Below, one piece after another: positions 25,060 through 32,663 of a DNA stretch of 42,991 nt (its first letter is position 1; the number at the start of each line of letters is the position of its first letter). The notes under the pieces were generated by a model. The model searched no databases. It was not told the origin of the DNA and saw only the letters and a program-made list of their open reading frames with translations. The stretch comes from Dokdonella_A sp966248875 (GTDB lineage Bacteria; Pseudomonadota; Gammaproteobacteria; Xanthomonadales; Rhodanobacteraceae). Both the position numbers and the translations under genes were made by a program. The stretch covers positions 1 to 42,991 of the forward strand of contig CBINBI010000023.1 in assembly GCA_966248875.1 (NCBI GenBank), written 5' to 3'.

Positions 25060-25114
25060 CCGCGCCTGTCTTCCGACCGCGCCCGCGCGGAAAATCCCGA
25101 GGAAATTCCGGACC

Positions 25115-25861
25115 ATGAAGATCCTGGTCGCCTACAAGCGCGTCGTCGATTTCAACGTCCGCATCCAGGTGAAGCCGGACGGCAGCGGCGTCGTCACCGA
25201 CGGCGTCAAGCTGTCGGCCAATCCGTTCGACGACATCGCACTCGAGGAAGCGCTGCGGCTGCGCGAGAAAGGCGTCGCCAGCGAGGTCGTCATCGCGACG
25301 ATCGGCCCGGCCGACGCCCAGGCGCACATCCGCAACGGCCTCGCGATGGGCGCGAACCGCGCGATCCACGTCGTCGCTGCCGATGCGGTCCAGCCGCTGA
25401 CGGCGGCTCGCGTGCTGCGCAAGCTGATCGACAAGGAGCAGCCGGCGATCGTCCTGATGGGCAAGCAGGCCATCGACGACGACTGCAACCAGACCGGCCA
25501 GATGCTCGCCGCGCTGTGGGATCGCCCGCAGGCCACGTTCGCGTCGAAGATCGAAGTGAACGGCAACGCGGCGCGCGTGACGCGTGAGGTCGATGCCGGG
25601 CTCGAGACGATCGAGGTCGATCTGCCGGCCGTGATCACGGCCGACCTTCGCCTCAACGAGCCGCGCTTCATCAAGCTGCCGGACATCATGAAGGCGAAAT
25701 CGAAACCGATCGAGACGCTGCAGCTCACGGAGCTCGGCGTCGAATCGGGCGACCATCTGAAGGCCACGCGCTACGCGGCGCCGCCGAAGCGGAGCAAGGG
25801 CGTGATGGTGAAGGACGTCGGCGAGCTCGTCGCGGCGTTGAAATCGAAGGGATTGCTGTAG
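25115..25861 (+). CDS. etfB: Electron transfer flavoprotein beta subunit
   Basis: The 248-residue EtfB starts MKILVAYKRVVDFNVRI and carries VVTDGVKLSANPFDDIALEE, GKQAIDDDCNQTGQMLA (the AMP-binding/recognition region) and a C-terminal arm. The Leu-rich LPAVITADLRLNEPRF segment is the family signature near residue 170, where the loop contacts acyl-CoA dehydrogenases. Together with EtfA it forms the soluble carrier that takes electrons from acyl-CoA and other dehydrogenases to ETF-QO. GAGGAAA precedes the ATG. etfA follows 67 bp downstream. Confidence 0.96.
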   Translation: MKILVAYKRVVDFNVRIQVKPDGSGVVTDGVKLSANPFDDIALEEALRLREKGVASEVVIATIGPADAQAHIRNGLAMGANRAIHVVAADAVQPLTAARVLRKLIDKEQPAIVLMGKQAIDDDCNQTGQMLAALWDRPQATFASKIEVNGNAARVTREVDAGLETIEVDLPAVITADLRLNEPRFIKLPDIMKAKSKPIETLQLTELGVESGDHLKATRYAAPPKRSKGVMVKDVGELVAALKSKGLL

Positions 25862-25928
25862 CGCGGCGTCACGCGGCGGGCGCAGCCCGCCGTTCAAGAA
25901 CGAACAGGGTCACGACGGAACTCGAAGC

Positions 25929-26873
25929 ATGAGCAAGGTCCTCATCATCGCCGAGCATCTCGACGGCAAGCTCAACGCGAGCACCGCGCGCTGCGTCACC
26001 TGCGCGAAGGAGCTGAAACCCGAATCGGTCGACGTCCTCGTGCTTGCGGCCGACGCCGCCGCCGTCGCGGAGCAGGCGTCGAAGATCGACGGCGTGACGA
26101 AAGTGCTGACCGCCACGCGCGTCGATAACGCGCATGCGCTCGCCGCGATCTACGCGCCGCAGATTGCCGCTGCGGCGGGGAACGGCTACACGCACGTGCT
26201 CGCACCTTCGACGACGTTCGGCAAGGACGTGATGCCGCGCGTCGCCGCGCTGCTCGGCGTGGCGCAGGTTTCCGACATCATGGCCGTTGAAGGCGAGCAC
26301 ACGTTCAAGCGCCCGATCTATGCCGGCAATGCCATCGTCACGGTGGAGGCGCCGCAGGATCGGATTCTCGTCGCCACGGTGCGCACCGCCTCGTACGCAG
26401 CGGCCGGGAACGCCGCGAGCGCGGCGCCGGTCGAAGCGCTGGCGCTCGATGTCGCCCTGCCCACGCACACGCGCTTCGTCGAGCTTGCGCAGGGCAAGAC
26501 GGACCGGCCCGATCTCCAGAGCGCGTCGCGCGTCGTCTCGGGCGGACGGGCGCTCGGCTCGGCCGAGAACTTCAGGATCATCTACTCGCTCGCCGACAAG
26601 CTCGGCGCGGCGGTGGGCGCTTCGCGCGCGGCGGTGGACGCAGGCTACGTGCCGAGCGATCTCCAGGTCGGCCAGACCGGCAAGATCATCGCGCCCGAGC
26701 TCTACATCGCCGTCGGCATTTCCGGCGCGATCCAGCACCTCACCGGCATCAAGGATGCCGGCACGATCGTCGCGATCAACAAGGACGCCGACGCGCCGAT
26801 CTTCGAGATCGCCGATTTCGGCCTGGTGGGCGATCTGTTCAAGCTGGTGCCGGAGCTCGAGCAGGCGATCTGA
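25929..26873 (+). CDS. etfA: Electron transfer flavoprotein alpha subunit
   Basis: This 314-residue EtfA has the N-terminal domain I (SKVLIIAEHLDGKLNA…) and the C-terminal FAD-binding domain with VVSGGRALGSAENF, GAAVGASRAAVDAGYVPSDL, QVGQTGKIIAPELYIAVGIS and GAIQHLTGIKDAGTIVAINK, all in the usual order. Length is typical. It forms the heterodimer with EtfB and hands electrons to the ETF-QO encoded 2.3 kb upstream. Convergent with the decayed DUF898/M48 locus. Confidence 0.96.
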   Translation: MSKVLIIAEHLDGKLNASTARCVTCAKELKPESVDVLVLAADAAAVAEQASKIDGVTKVLTATRVDNAHALAAIYAPQIAAAAGNGYTHVLAPSTTFGKDVMPRVAALLGVAQVSDIMAVEGEHTFKRPIYAGNAIVTVEAPQDRILVATVRTASYAAAGNAASAAPVEALALDVALPTHTRFVELAQGKTDRPDLQSASRVVSGGRALGSAENFRIIYSLADKLGAAVGASRAAVDAGYVPSDLQVGQTGKIIAPELYIAVGISGAIQHLTGIKDAGTIVAINKDADAPIFEIADFGLVGDLFKLVPELEQAI

Positions 26874-26980
26874 TCGATCGTGCGCTTCGGGCGCTTTCGC
26901 AGGATCTCGCGGCGTTCACCCACTTCCCCGCAGACGGACAAGGAAATCCTTAGACTGCGAGCCCGACCTGCGGGCGACGC

Positions 26981-27108
26981 TCAAGACTTTCCCGTCACTG
27001 CGAACTCGTGCGCGGCGGTTTCGGCGGCGGCAATGCGGTCGGAGGTCGACGGGTGACTCGACACCGCTCTGCCCGTCGAAATACGTGCCGGCGAAACGCT
27101 CGTTCGCG
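26981..27108 (-). pseudogene. Remnant of an M48-family metallopeptidase gene
   Basis: Read leftwards after the DUF898 stump, one frame gives NERFAGTYFDGQSG, which resembles the extreme N-terminus of the M48 peptidases that usually follow DUF898 genes. A different frame then gives SSHPSTSDRIAAAETAAHEF and ends at TGA 26983-26981, which matches the extreme C-terminus of M48 peptidases (HPSxxxRIAAAE). The whole catalytic part, including HExxH, is gone. The two ends are joined out of frame near 27060. This is best explained by a large internal deletion. Confidence 0.65.
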
Positions 27109-27110
27109 AG

Positions 27111-27359
27111 CTACTCGAACGGGTCGCCGTCCAGCCGCGTGTTTCCGTAGAAATAGCGCTCGCTGCGTACCTTCGCCCAAGCCGAAAAGATGCCGAGCGT
27201 GACCACGCTGAGCGCGAGGTTGACGATCCAGATGCGGAAGTATTCGCGCGCGTCGCCGCCGAACTCGAACGGGTGCTCAGTGCGCACCGAACCGGGCGCC
27301 GGCAGCCATGACGGCGGCAATGGAGGCGGCGCCGGCGCCCCCGCAATGATTTCGTCCAT
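27111..27359 (-). pseudogene. Truncated DUF898 (YjgN-like) membrane protein gene
   Basis: From the ATG at 27359 the 82 residues read through a Pro-rich start to HPFEFGGDAREYFRIWIVNL, then a membrane segment (ALSVVTLGIFSAWAKVRSER) and YFYGNTRLDGDPFE, then a TAG. Intact DUF898 proteins continue FEYLA… for about 250 more residues; here the Tyr codon reads TAG and the next codons still give Leu-Ala before homology jumps to an M48 N-terminus. So the gene lost everything after its first domain. It may still be transcribed and could encode a short membrane peptide, but decay is the better reading. Confidence 0.7.
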
Positions 27360-27544
27360 TCCCCTGATTCCCTGTCGCCGTCGCAGCGGTGCTCCTCGCA
27401 TCCCGGCGCGGAGTCTGGCAGCGCGACTTCGGTCGCGAGTGGCCGCGACACCGCATCGGCTAGGCTCGCGTTGACGGGATCAACGGCGTCACCGCATCGT
27501 TGAAGCGGCGGTGCGAAGGCTCCCAATTGGCGCAGCGCGCGCGA

Positions 27545-28345
27545 TCACGCCAGCACTTCGACTGGATCCCCGACGCGGAGCACGCCGGTTCCGCGTGGAA
27601 TCACGTTCTGCCCGAAGGTCACGCCACGCTCGGTGCGGCGGTAGGTCTTCAGCGTCCGCAGCGGCTCGCCGGAGGGATCGAACGCACCGCGCTCGAAATC
27701 GACCGTCGTGAACACGCAGCGCGAGCACGGCTTGACCACGTCGAGATCGATCGCTCCGATGCGGATGCGCTTCCAGCCATCCTCCGCGTGCGGCGCCGTG
27801 TGCGCGACGACGAGATTCGGCCGGAAGCGCAGCATCGGCACCGGCGCCGGAAGCTTCGCATTGAGCTCGTCGAGCGCGGCCTGCGAGATCAGCAGCAGCG
27901 GAAACCCGTCGGCGAAGCTGACTTCGTCGCCCGGCCTCGCGTAGTCCGGATCCACCGGACGCACGCAGGCATCGTCCATGTACACAAGGCGCGCCGGCAT
28001 GCCGAGGAACGCGCTGATCCACGCGTCAGCAGCGTCGCCTGCGGGCAGGGCGGCGACCGTGTTCTTCCACACCGCGACAGGAACGCGCATGCCGCCGGAT
28101 GGCGCGACGAGGCGCAGCGCCGGCATATCGGGCGCGGCGATATCGAGCGCATCGCCGTCGGGCACGGCACGCAACAGCGTCAGGCGCGGTTGCTGGCGGC
28201 CGGTGAGGAAGCGGCCGTTCGCGTCGGTGACGATCCAGCGGCGGTCGTGGCGGATGCCGCGCGCTTCGAGGACGGCCGCGTCGAGCGCGAGGGGCGCGCA
28301 GGACTTCACCGGAAAGATGTTGAGCGCGGCAAGGGTCGGCGCCAT
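27545..28345 (-). CDS. MOSC domain protein (molybdenum-cofactor sulfurase-like)
   Basis: The 266-residue protein (ATG at 28345) has an N-terminal MOSC_N beta-barrel (NIFPVKSCAPLALDAAVLEA, then DRRWIVTDANGRFLTGRQ) and a C-terminal MOSC domain (about 120-266), with FRPNLVV and VVKPCSRCVFTTVD, the latter holding the conserved Cys. It resembles YcbX/mARC-type proteins, which use molybdenum cofactor to reduce N-hydroxylated compounds; no ferredoxin domain is fused here, so a partner reductase would be needed. It is divergent from the transporter gene, 70 bp away. Confidence 0.9.
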   Translation of the reverse strand: MAPTLAALNIFPVKSCAPLALDAAVLEARGIRHDRRWIVTDANGRFLTGRQQPRLTLLRAVPDGDALDIAAPDMPALRLVAPSGGMRVPVAVWKNTVAALPAGDAADAWISAFLGMPARLVYMDDACVRPVDPDYARPGDEVSFADGFPLLLISQAALDELNAKLPAPVPMLRFRPNLVVAHTAPHAEDGWKRIRIGAIDLDVVKPCSRCVFTTVDFERGAFDPSGEPLRTLKTYRRTERGVTFGQNVIPRGTGVLRVGDPVEVLA

Positions 28346-28379
28346 CGGCCTAGTATGCCGCAGCACAAAAAAATCGTCG

Positions 28380-28388
28380 TGCTAGTCT
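28380..28388 (+). promoter_or_regulatory. Extended -10 (TGCTAGTCT) before the transporter gene
   Basis: TGC-TAGTCT at 28380-28388 lies 27 bases before the ATG at 28416 and shares the TGCTAGnCT pattern with two other start regions here. No clear -35. Confidence 0.4.
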
Positions 28389-28415
28389 TGCGCGCCTGCC
28401 GATTCCGGAACGCGC

Positions 28416-29690
28416 ATGCAGAGCCGCCATCGCCCCGCCATCCAGCGCCACGAATGGTTCGCCGTCGCGATCGCGTTCACCTATTTCTTCTGTGTGCTGA
28501 CGGCGTATTACGTGATCCGGCCGGTGCGCGATCAGCTCTCCGCGGCGGTCGGCTCGACCTCGCTGCCGATCTTCTACACGGCGACCTTCGCGGCGACGCT
28601 GGCGCTGACGCCGCTGTACGGCGCACTGGTGGCACGCTTTCCGCGCCGGATCTTCGTGCCGGTCGTCTATCTGTTCTTCATCGCCGGCATGATCGCGTTC
28701 ATTCCGGCGTTCGAGATGCAGGACGTGATCGGCGCGCGCGTGCTCGGCTCGATCTTCTTCGTCTGGGTCAGCGTGTTCAACCTGTTCGTCGTCGCCGTGT
28801 TCTGGAGCTTCATGGCCGACCTGTTCGACGCCGAGCAGGCGCATCGCCTGTTTCCGATCATCACCCTGGGCGGCGCGATCGGCGCACTCGCCGGGCCGGG
28901 CCTGACGCGCGCGCTGGTGTCGCTCGTCGGCGTGTCGGGACTGCTCGTGATTTCCTCGCTGCTGCTCGGCATGGCGATTGCCTGCATCCTCGCGCTGTCG
29001 CACTGGGCGAAGCAGCACCCAGTGGTAGGCGACACCAACCGCGACGCGCGCGTCATTGGCGGCGGATTCCTCGCCGGCGCGATCGAGACGCTGAAATCCC
29101 CGCTGATGCGCAGGCTGGCGCTGCTGATGCTGCTGGGCGACGCGGTGGGCACGGTGATCTACGCGCTGCTCGCCGACTACAGCGGCGCGACCTACCCGAC
29201 CCGCGAAGCGCGCATCGGCTTCGCGGCAGGCATCGACCTCGCCGCGAACACGCTGCAGATGGTGCTCCAGATCGTGCTGACGCGACCGCTGATGGTGCGC
29301 CTGGGGCCGGGCGCCGCGATGGCGATGGACGGTGCGGTCAAAGCCATCATGCTGGCCGGCCTCGCCGTGTTTTCAGGTGCCTGGATCGCGATCGTCGCGG
29401 TCATCACGCGCGCCAGCGCGTACGGTGTCTTCAAGCCCGCGATGGACAGCCTCTACACGCGCGTCGACGCGGAGACGCGCTACAAGACCAAGAACTTCAT
29501 CGACACCTCGGTCTGGCGTTTCGGTGATGTCGTCATCACCAGCGGCTTCAATCTCCTGCGCTGGCTCGGCGTGACGCTGCCCGGATTCGCTGCGCTGACG
29601 ATGGTGGCGGCGGCGAGCTCCGGCTGGGTCGGCTGGCGCATCACGAAGCGGAGCGAACTGGCTGCGCAAAGCTCATTGTCCACGCGCTGA
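28416..29690 (+). CDS. MFS-type transporter of the TLC/NTT-like ATP:ADP carrier group
   Basis: The 424-residue protein has about twelve membrane segments. The first loop reads TAYYVIRPVRDQLSAAVG, a hallmark of the TLC/NTT-related carriers, and the FWSFMADLFDAEQAHRLFPI segment is likewise typical. Annotators call these 'NTP/NDP exchange transporter' or simply MFS. Because this is presumably a free-living bacterium, true ATP/ADP exchange is not implied; the solute is unknown. Monocistronic, or read through into fghA 58 bp downstream. Confidence 0.85.
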   Translation: MQSRHRPAIQRHEWFAVAIAFTYFFCVLTAYYVIRPVRDQLSAAVGSTSLPIFYTATFAATLALTPLYGALVARFPRRIFVPVVYLFFIAGMIAFIPAFEMQDVIGARVLGSIFFVWVSVFNLFVVAVFWSFMADLFDAEQAHRLFPIITLGGAIGALAGPGLTRALVSLVGVSGLLVISSLLLGMAIACILALSHWAKQHPVVGDTNRDARVIGGGFLAGAIETLKSPLMRRLALLMLLGDAVGTVIYALLADYSGATYPTREARIGFAAGIDLAANTLQMVLQIVLTRPLMVRLGPGAAMAMDGAVKAIMLAGLAVFSGAWIAIVAVITRASAYGVFKPAMDSLYTRVDAETRYKTKNFIDTSVWRFGDVVITSGFNLLRWLGVTLPGFAALTMVAAASSGWVGWRITKRSELAAQSSLSTR

Positions 29691-29748
29691 GAACGTGGTT
29701 TCCTGCGCGCTCGGCGCGGTGTTCCAGGACCGCAGGAAGGATACGAGG

Positions 29749-30594
29749 ATGGCCATCGAGACGATCTCCGAGCAGCGCTGCTTCGGCGGCGTGCAGGGTT
29801 TCTACAAGCACGAGTCCGCCGAGACCGGCGGCACCATGAAGTTCGGCGTGTTCCGGCCGCCGCAGGCGGAACAGCGTCAGGTGCCGGTGCTGTACTACCT
29901 GGCCGGCCTCACCTGCACCGAGGAGACTTTCGTCATCAAGGCGGGCGCGCAGCGCATCGCGGCCGAGCTCGGGCTGATGTTGGTGACGCCGGACACGAGC
30001 CCGCGCGACACTGGCATCGAGGGCGCGACCGGCGACTGGGAATTCGGCGAGGCGGCCGGCTTCTATCTCGACGCGACGACGCCGGCGTTCGCGAAGCGCT
30101 TCCGCATGTACAGCTACGTGACGAAGGAGCTGCCGGCGGTGATCGCGGCCAGCTTTCCTTCCGCCGACCTCACGCGCGAGAGCATCTTCGGCCATTCGAT
30201 GGGCGGCCATGGTGCGCTGACGATCGCGCTCAAGAATCCGGAACGCTACAAGTCCGTGTCCGCGTTCGCGCCGATCGTCGCGCCGAGCGAAGTGCCGTGG
30301 GGGCAGAAGGCGCTGCCGCGCTATCTCGGCGACGACCGCAAGGCGTGGCGCCCGTACGACGCCGTCGCGCTCATCGAGGACGGCCGGCGCTTCCCCGGCA
30401 CAATCCTCGTCGACCAGGGTTATGCGGACAAATTCCTCGAGGTGCAGCTCCAGCACTGGCGGCTCGATGCCGCGTGCCGCAAGGCCGGCCAGCCGCTGAC
30501 GCTGCGCGTGCACTCAGGTTACGACCACAGCTACTACTTCATCTCGACCTTCATGGAAGATCACCTGCGGCATCACGCGCGGTCGCTTGGCTGA
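29749..30594 (+). CDS. fghA: S-formylglutathione hydrolase
   Basis: The 281-residue esterase hydrolyses S-formylglutathione to formate and glutathione in formaldehyde detoxification. The nucleophile is Ser150 in GHSMGGHGAL; the Asp in VDQGYADKFL and His in SGYDHSYYFI complete the triad. FGGVQGFYKHESAETGG and YLAGLTCTEETF are family signatures, the latter with the conserved Cys. AGGAAGG and GAGG precede the ATG at 29749. The usual partner, glutathione-dependent formaldehyde dehydrogenase, is not beside it here. Confidence 0.95.
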   Translation: MAIETISEQRCFGGVQGFYKHESAETGGTMKFGVFRPPQAEQRQVPVLYYLAGLTCTEETFVIKAGAQRIAAELGLMLVTPDTSPRDTGIEGATGDWEFGEAAGFYLDATTPAFAKRFRMYSYVTKELPAVIAASFPSADLTRESIFGHSMGGHGALTIALKNPERYKSVSAFAPIVAPSEVPWGQKALPRYLGDDRKAWRPYDAVALIEDGRRFPGTILVDQGYADKFLEVQLQHWRLDAACRKAGQPLTLRVHSGYDHSYYFISTFMEDHLRHHARSLG

Positions 30595-30611
30595 CGGATG
30601 TCGCAGCCAGA

Positions 30612-30651
30612 GCATTCCCCCAGCGGCATTCCCGCTGGGAGTTTGGAATGC
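30612..30651. terminator. Nested hairpin after fghA (terminator or repeat)
   Basis: CCCAGCGG (30619-30626) pairs with CCGCTGGG (30632-30639), and outside it GCATTCC (30612-30618) pairs with GGAATGC (30645-30651). It lies 18 bp after the fghA stop. No T-tract follows, so termination would be Rho-dependent or the element is a dispersed repeat. Confidence 0.45.
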
Positions 30652-30686
30652 CCGCGGCTCCGGCTGTGCGTGACGAATTTAAAGGC

Positions 30687-30721
30687 GCTGGGTCCCCGCG
30701 TTCGCGGGGGCGACGAAGTGG
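30687..30721 (+). repeat. Copy 2 of the GCTGGGTCC…CGCGGGG.CGACGA repeat
   Basis: This copy has a perfect stem, CCCCGCG (30694-30700) and CGCGGGG (30703-30709). It shares flanking GCTGGGTCC and CGACGA-GTGG with 12767-12801, 18 kb away. Confidence 0.65.
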
Positions 30722-30798
30722 TCGTTCGAGCGGATGCGGTATGTCCGTGCGGGAATCGGCGTGTTCGCGCGTGCGTGCTCGCGCGCTTGGGCGAACCG

Positions 30799-31554
30799 TC
30801 AGCGCAGGTCCAGCGTCCTGCCGCGCATCGACGCTCCGTCGGCGCCGAGCAACCACGCGATGAATTTTGCGGCGTGATCCGGCTCTGGGTGCATCATCGT
30901 GTCCTCGCCGTAGTATGCGGCGCGCCGCAGCACGGTGCGCATCGGTCCCGGCAGCACGGCGTGCGTGCGCACGCGGCTTCGCTCGGTTTCCTCGTGCACG
31001 ATCGATGCGAGACCGGCGAGCGCGTGCTTGGCGACGCCATAGCCGCCCCAGAACGCCTTGCCCATGCGCACCGGATCATCGAGCACGAACACGATGGCGG
31101 CGTCCGCCGATTTCCGCAGCAGCGGCATGCAGGCCTGCGTCAGCTGGAACGGCGCGGTCAGGTTCACCTGCTGCGCGCGCGCCCATTCTTCGGGCGTCTG
31201 CTGATCGAACGGCTGCAGGCTGTCGAAGTGCGCGGCGGCGTGGACGATGCCGTCGAGGTGCCCGCATTCGCGCTCGATCGAAGCGGCGAGATCGACGTGG
31301 TCGCGCGCCGTCGCGCCGGCGAGATCCATCGGATACACCGCGGGCTGCGGTGCACCGAGCCGCTCGATCTCGTCATACAGCGCCTCGAGCGCACGCACCC
31401 GGCGGCCGAGCAGGACCACGGTGGCGCCAGCCGCCGCGGCGGCGAGCGACGTCGCCCGCCCGAGCCCGCCGGTCGCACCGGTGACGAGCACGACGCGATC
31501 GCGCAGCGAAGCGGGCGGCGCGTCGTCGCCCTCGAACGTCGCGAGCTCGAGCAC
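30799..31554 (-). CDS. Short-chain dehydrogenase-like protein (YciK group) lacking the catalytic Ser
   Basis: A GTG at 31554, two bases after the grxD stop and with AGAAGG upstream, gives 251 residues. The NAD(P) loop is TGATGGLG (25-32), and YGVAK supplies Tyr172 and Lys176. The active-site Ser expected 12-13 residues before the Tyr is replaced: E. coli YciK has SSS there, this protein has LDD (Asp159-Asp160). Family resemblance to YciK is seen in WARAQQVNLTAPFQLTQACM and GKAFWGGYGVAKHALAG. Reductase activity is therefore doubtful. Tight spacing to grxD indicates an operon. Confidence 0.85.
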   Translation of the reverse strand: MLELATFEGDDAPPASLRDRVVLVTGATGGLGRATSLAAAAAGATVVLLGRRVRALEALYDEIERLGAPQPAVYPMDLAGATARDHVDLAASIERECGHLDGIVHAAAHFDSLQPFDQQTPEEWARAQQVNLTAPFQLTQACMPLLRKSADAAIVFVLDDPVRMGKAFWGGYGVAKHALAGLASIVHEETERSRVRTHAVLPGPMRTVLRRAAYYGEDTMMHPEPDHAAKFIAWLLGADGASMRGRTLDLR

Positions 31555-31556
31555 GC

Positions 31557-31874
31557 TCAGGCCTTCTGCGTGTCCTTGACGAGACGGTCGAGCTCGCCGG
31601 ATTCGTAGAGCTCCATCGTGATGTCGCAGCCGCCGATCAGCTCGCCGTTGATGAAGAGCTGCGGAAACGTCGGCCAGTTCGAATAGCGCGGCAGATTCGC
31701 GCGGATCTCGGGATCCTCCAGCACATTGACGGCGTGGAAATCCGCGCCGACCGCCTTCAGCGCCTGCGCGGTGCGGCTGGAGAAGCCGCACATCGGAAAC
31801 TGCGGCGTGCCCTTCATGAACAGCACGATCGGGTGCGATCCCAGCGTGGCCTTGATGCGTTCTACGACTTCCAT
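31557..31874 (-). CDS. grxD: Monothiol glutaredoxin Grx4
   Basis: The 105-residue protein has the CGFS active site (PMCGFSSRTAQAL), the cis-Pro loop WPTFPQLFINGELIGG and the GG-CD glutathione-binding motif (GGCDITMELY). Monothiol glutaredoxins of this type carry [2Fe-2S] clusters and pass them to target proteins, often with BolA. The ATG at 31874 starts the conserved domain (EVVERIKATLGSHPIVLFMK). It is divergent from sodB (131 bp), and the SDR gene follows with a 2-base gap. Confidence 0.96.
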   Translation of the reverse strand: MEVVERIKATLGSHPIVLFMKGTPQFPMCGFSSRTAQALKAVGADFHAVNVLEDPEIRANLPRYSNWPTFPQLFINGELIGGCDITMELYESGELDRLVKDTQKA

Positions 31875-31966
31875 TTTTTGCTCTCGAAACGATCGGCGCG
31901 CGGCGCGCGCCACTGGATGCGATTCTACCAGCGCCGCCGCCTGGAGGCTCTGCAGCTCCGGCGGCC

Positions 31967-31975
31967 TGCTAGACT
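31967..31975 (+). promoter_or_regulatory. Extended -10 (TGCTAGACT) of sodB
   Basis: TGC-TAGACT lies 29 bases before the sodB ATG, leaving a short leader that contains AAGGAG. It shares the TGCTAGnCT pattern noted elsewhere in the window. Confidence 0.5.
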
Positions 31976-32004
31976 CGTGGGTCCCAACCCAAGGAGACGG
32001 AACG

Positions 32005-32583
32005 ATGGCCATCGAACTTCCACCGCTGCCGTGGGCTCGCGACGCACTGGCTCCGCACATTTCGGCGGAGACGATCGACTATCACTACGGGAAGCATCAC
32101 CAGGCATACGTCACCAACCTCAACAACCAGATCAAGGGCACGGAATTCGAGAACATGAAGCTCGAAGAGATCGTGCGCAAGGCGACCGGCGGCATGTTCA
32201 ACAATGCCGGCCAGATCTGGAATCACAACTTCTACTGGAACTGCCTGTCGCCGAAGGGCGGCGGCGAACCGTCGGGCCGGCTCGCCGACGCGATCAACAA
32301 GGCGTTCGGCGGCTTCTCGCAGTTCAAGGAGGAATTCACCAAGCTTTCGGTCGGCACGTTCGGGTCAGGCTGGGGCTGGCTCGTGCAGCGCGCGGACAAG
32401 GGGCTCGGCCTCGTTTCCACCTCGAACGCGGGCACTCCGATCACCGGCAGCGACCGTCCGCTCCTGACCTGCGACGTCTGGGAGCACGCGTACTACATCG
32501 ACTACCGGAACGCGCGCCCGAAATACATCGAGGCGTTCTGGAACCTCGTGAACTGGGATTTCGTCGCGAGCCAGATGGCTTGA
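32005..32583 (+). CDS. sodB: Superoxide dismutase, iron type
   Basis: The 192-residue enzyme converts superoxide to peroxide and oxygen. Metal ligands are in TIDYHYGKHHQAY, IWNHNFYW and DVWEHAYYIDY. Gln in NNAGQIWNH is at the Fe-type position, and STSNAGTPIT lacks the Mn-type Gln, so iron is predicted. The sequence is close to E. coli SodB. AAGGAGA stands 8 bases before the ATG. No Fur box was recognised. It is convergent with purK, with a cluster of CGGGATT heptamers between. Confidence 0.97.
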   Translation: MAIELPPLPWARDALAPHISAETIDYHYGKHHQAYVTNLNNQIKGTEFENMKLEEIVRKATGGMFNNAGQIWNHNFYWNCLSPKGGGEPSGRLADAINKAFGGFSQFKEEFTKLSVGTFGSGWGWLVQRADKGLGLVSTSNAGTPITGSDRPLLTCDVWEHAYYIDYRNARPKYIEAFWNLVNWDFVASQMA

Positions 32584-32589
32584 GGAAAG

Positions 32590-32658
32590 CGGGATTCGGG
32601 ATTGGGGATTCGGGATTTGTAAAGTGCGAACTGGCCGAATCCCGGATCTGCAATCCCG
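32590..32658. repeat. CGGGATT heptamer cluster between sodB and purK
   Basis: Four head-to-tail heptamers occupy 32590-32617 (CGGGATT three times, GGGGATT once). Two inverted copies (AATCCCG) follow at 32638-32644 and 32652-32658. The arms could fold into alternative hairpins and may end both convergent transcripts. Similar GGGATT-rich strings are, from memory, common between genes in Xanthomonadaceae. Confidence 0.7.
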
Positions 32659-32663
32659 GACCT

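Larger units (their letters stand above)
24717..25114. other. Gap between the ATP-grasp gene and etfB
   Basis: About 400 bp without a confident gene. It holds a doubtful 51-codon minus-strand frame (24794-24949) and the etfB promoter (25031-25059). The remainder is GC-rich and unremarkable. Confidence 0.55.

Noticed and set aside
26981..27526. A 181-codon minus-strand open frame covering the DUF898 region
   Set aside because: Only its last 24 codons resemble an M48 C-terminus; the rest is an out-of-frame reading of DUF898. A pseudogene explanation fits better.
32590..32658. Heptamer cluster considered as a CRISPR array
   Set aside because: Units are 7 bases and contiguous, without spacers, and no cas genes are near.
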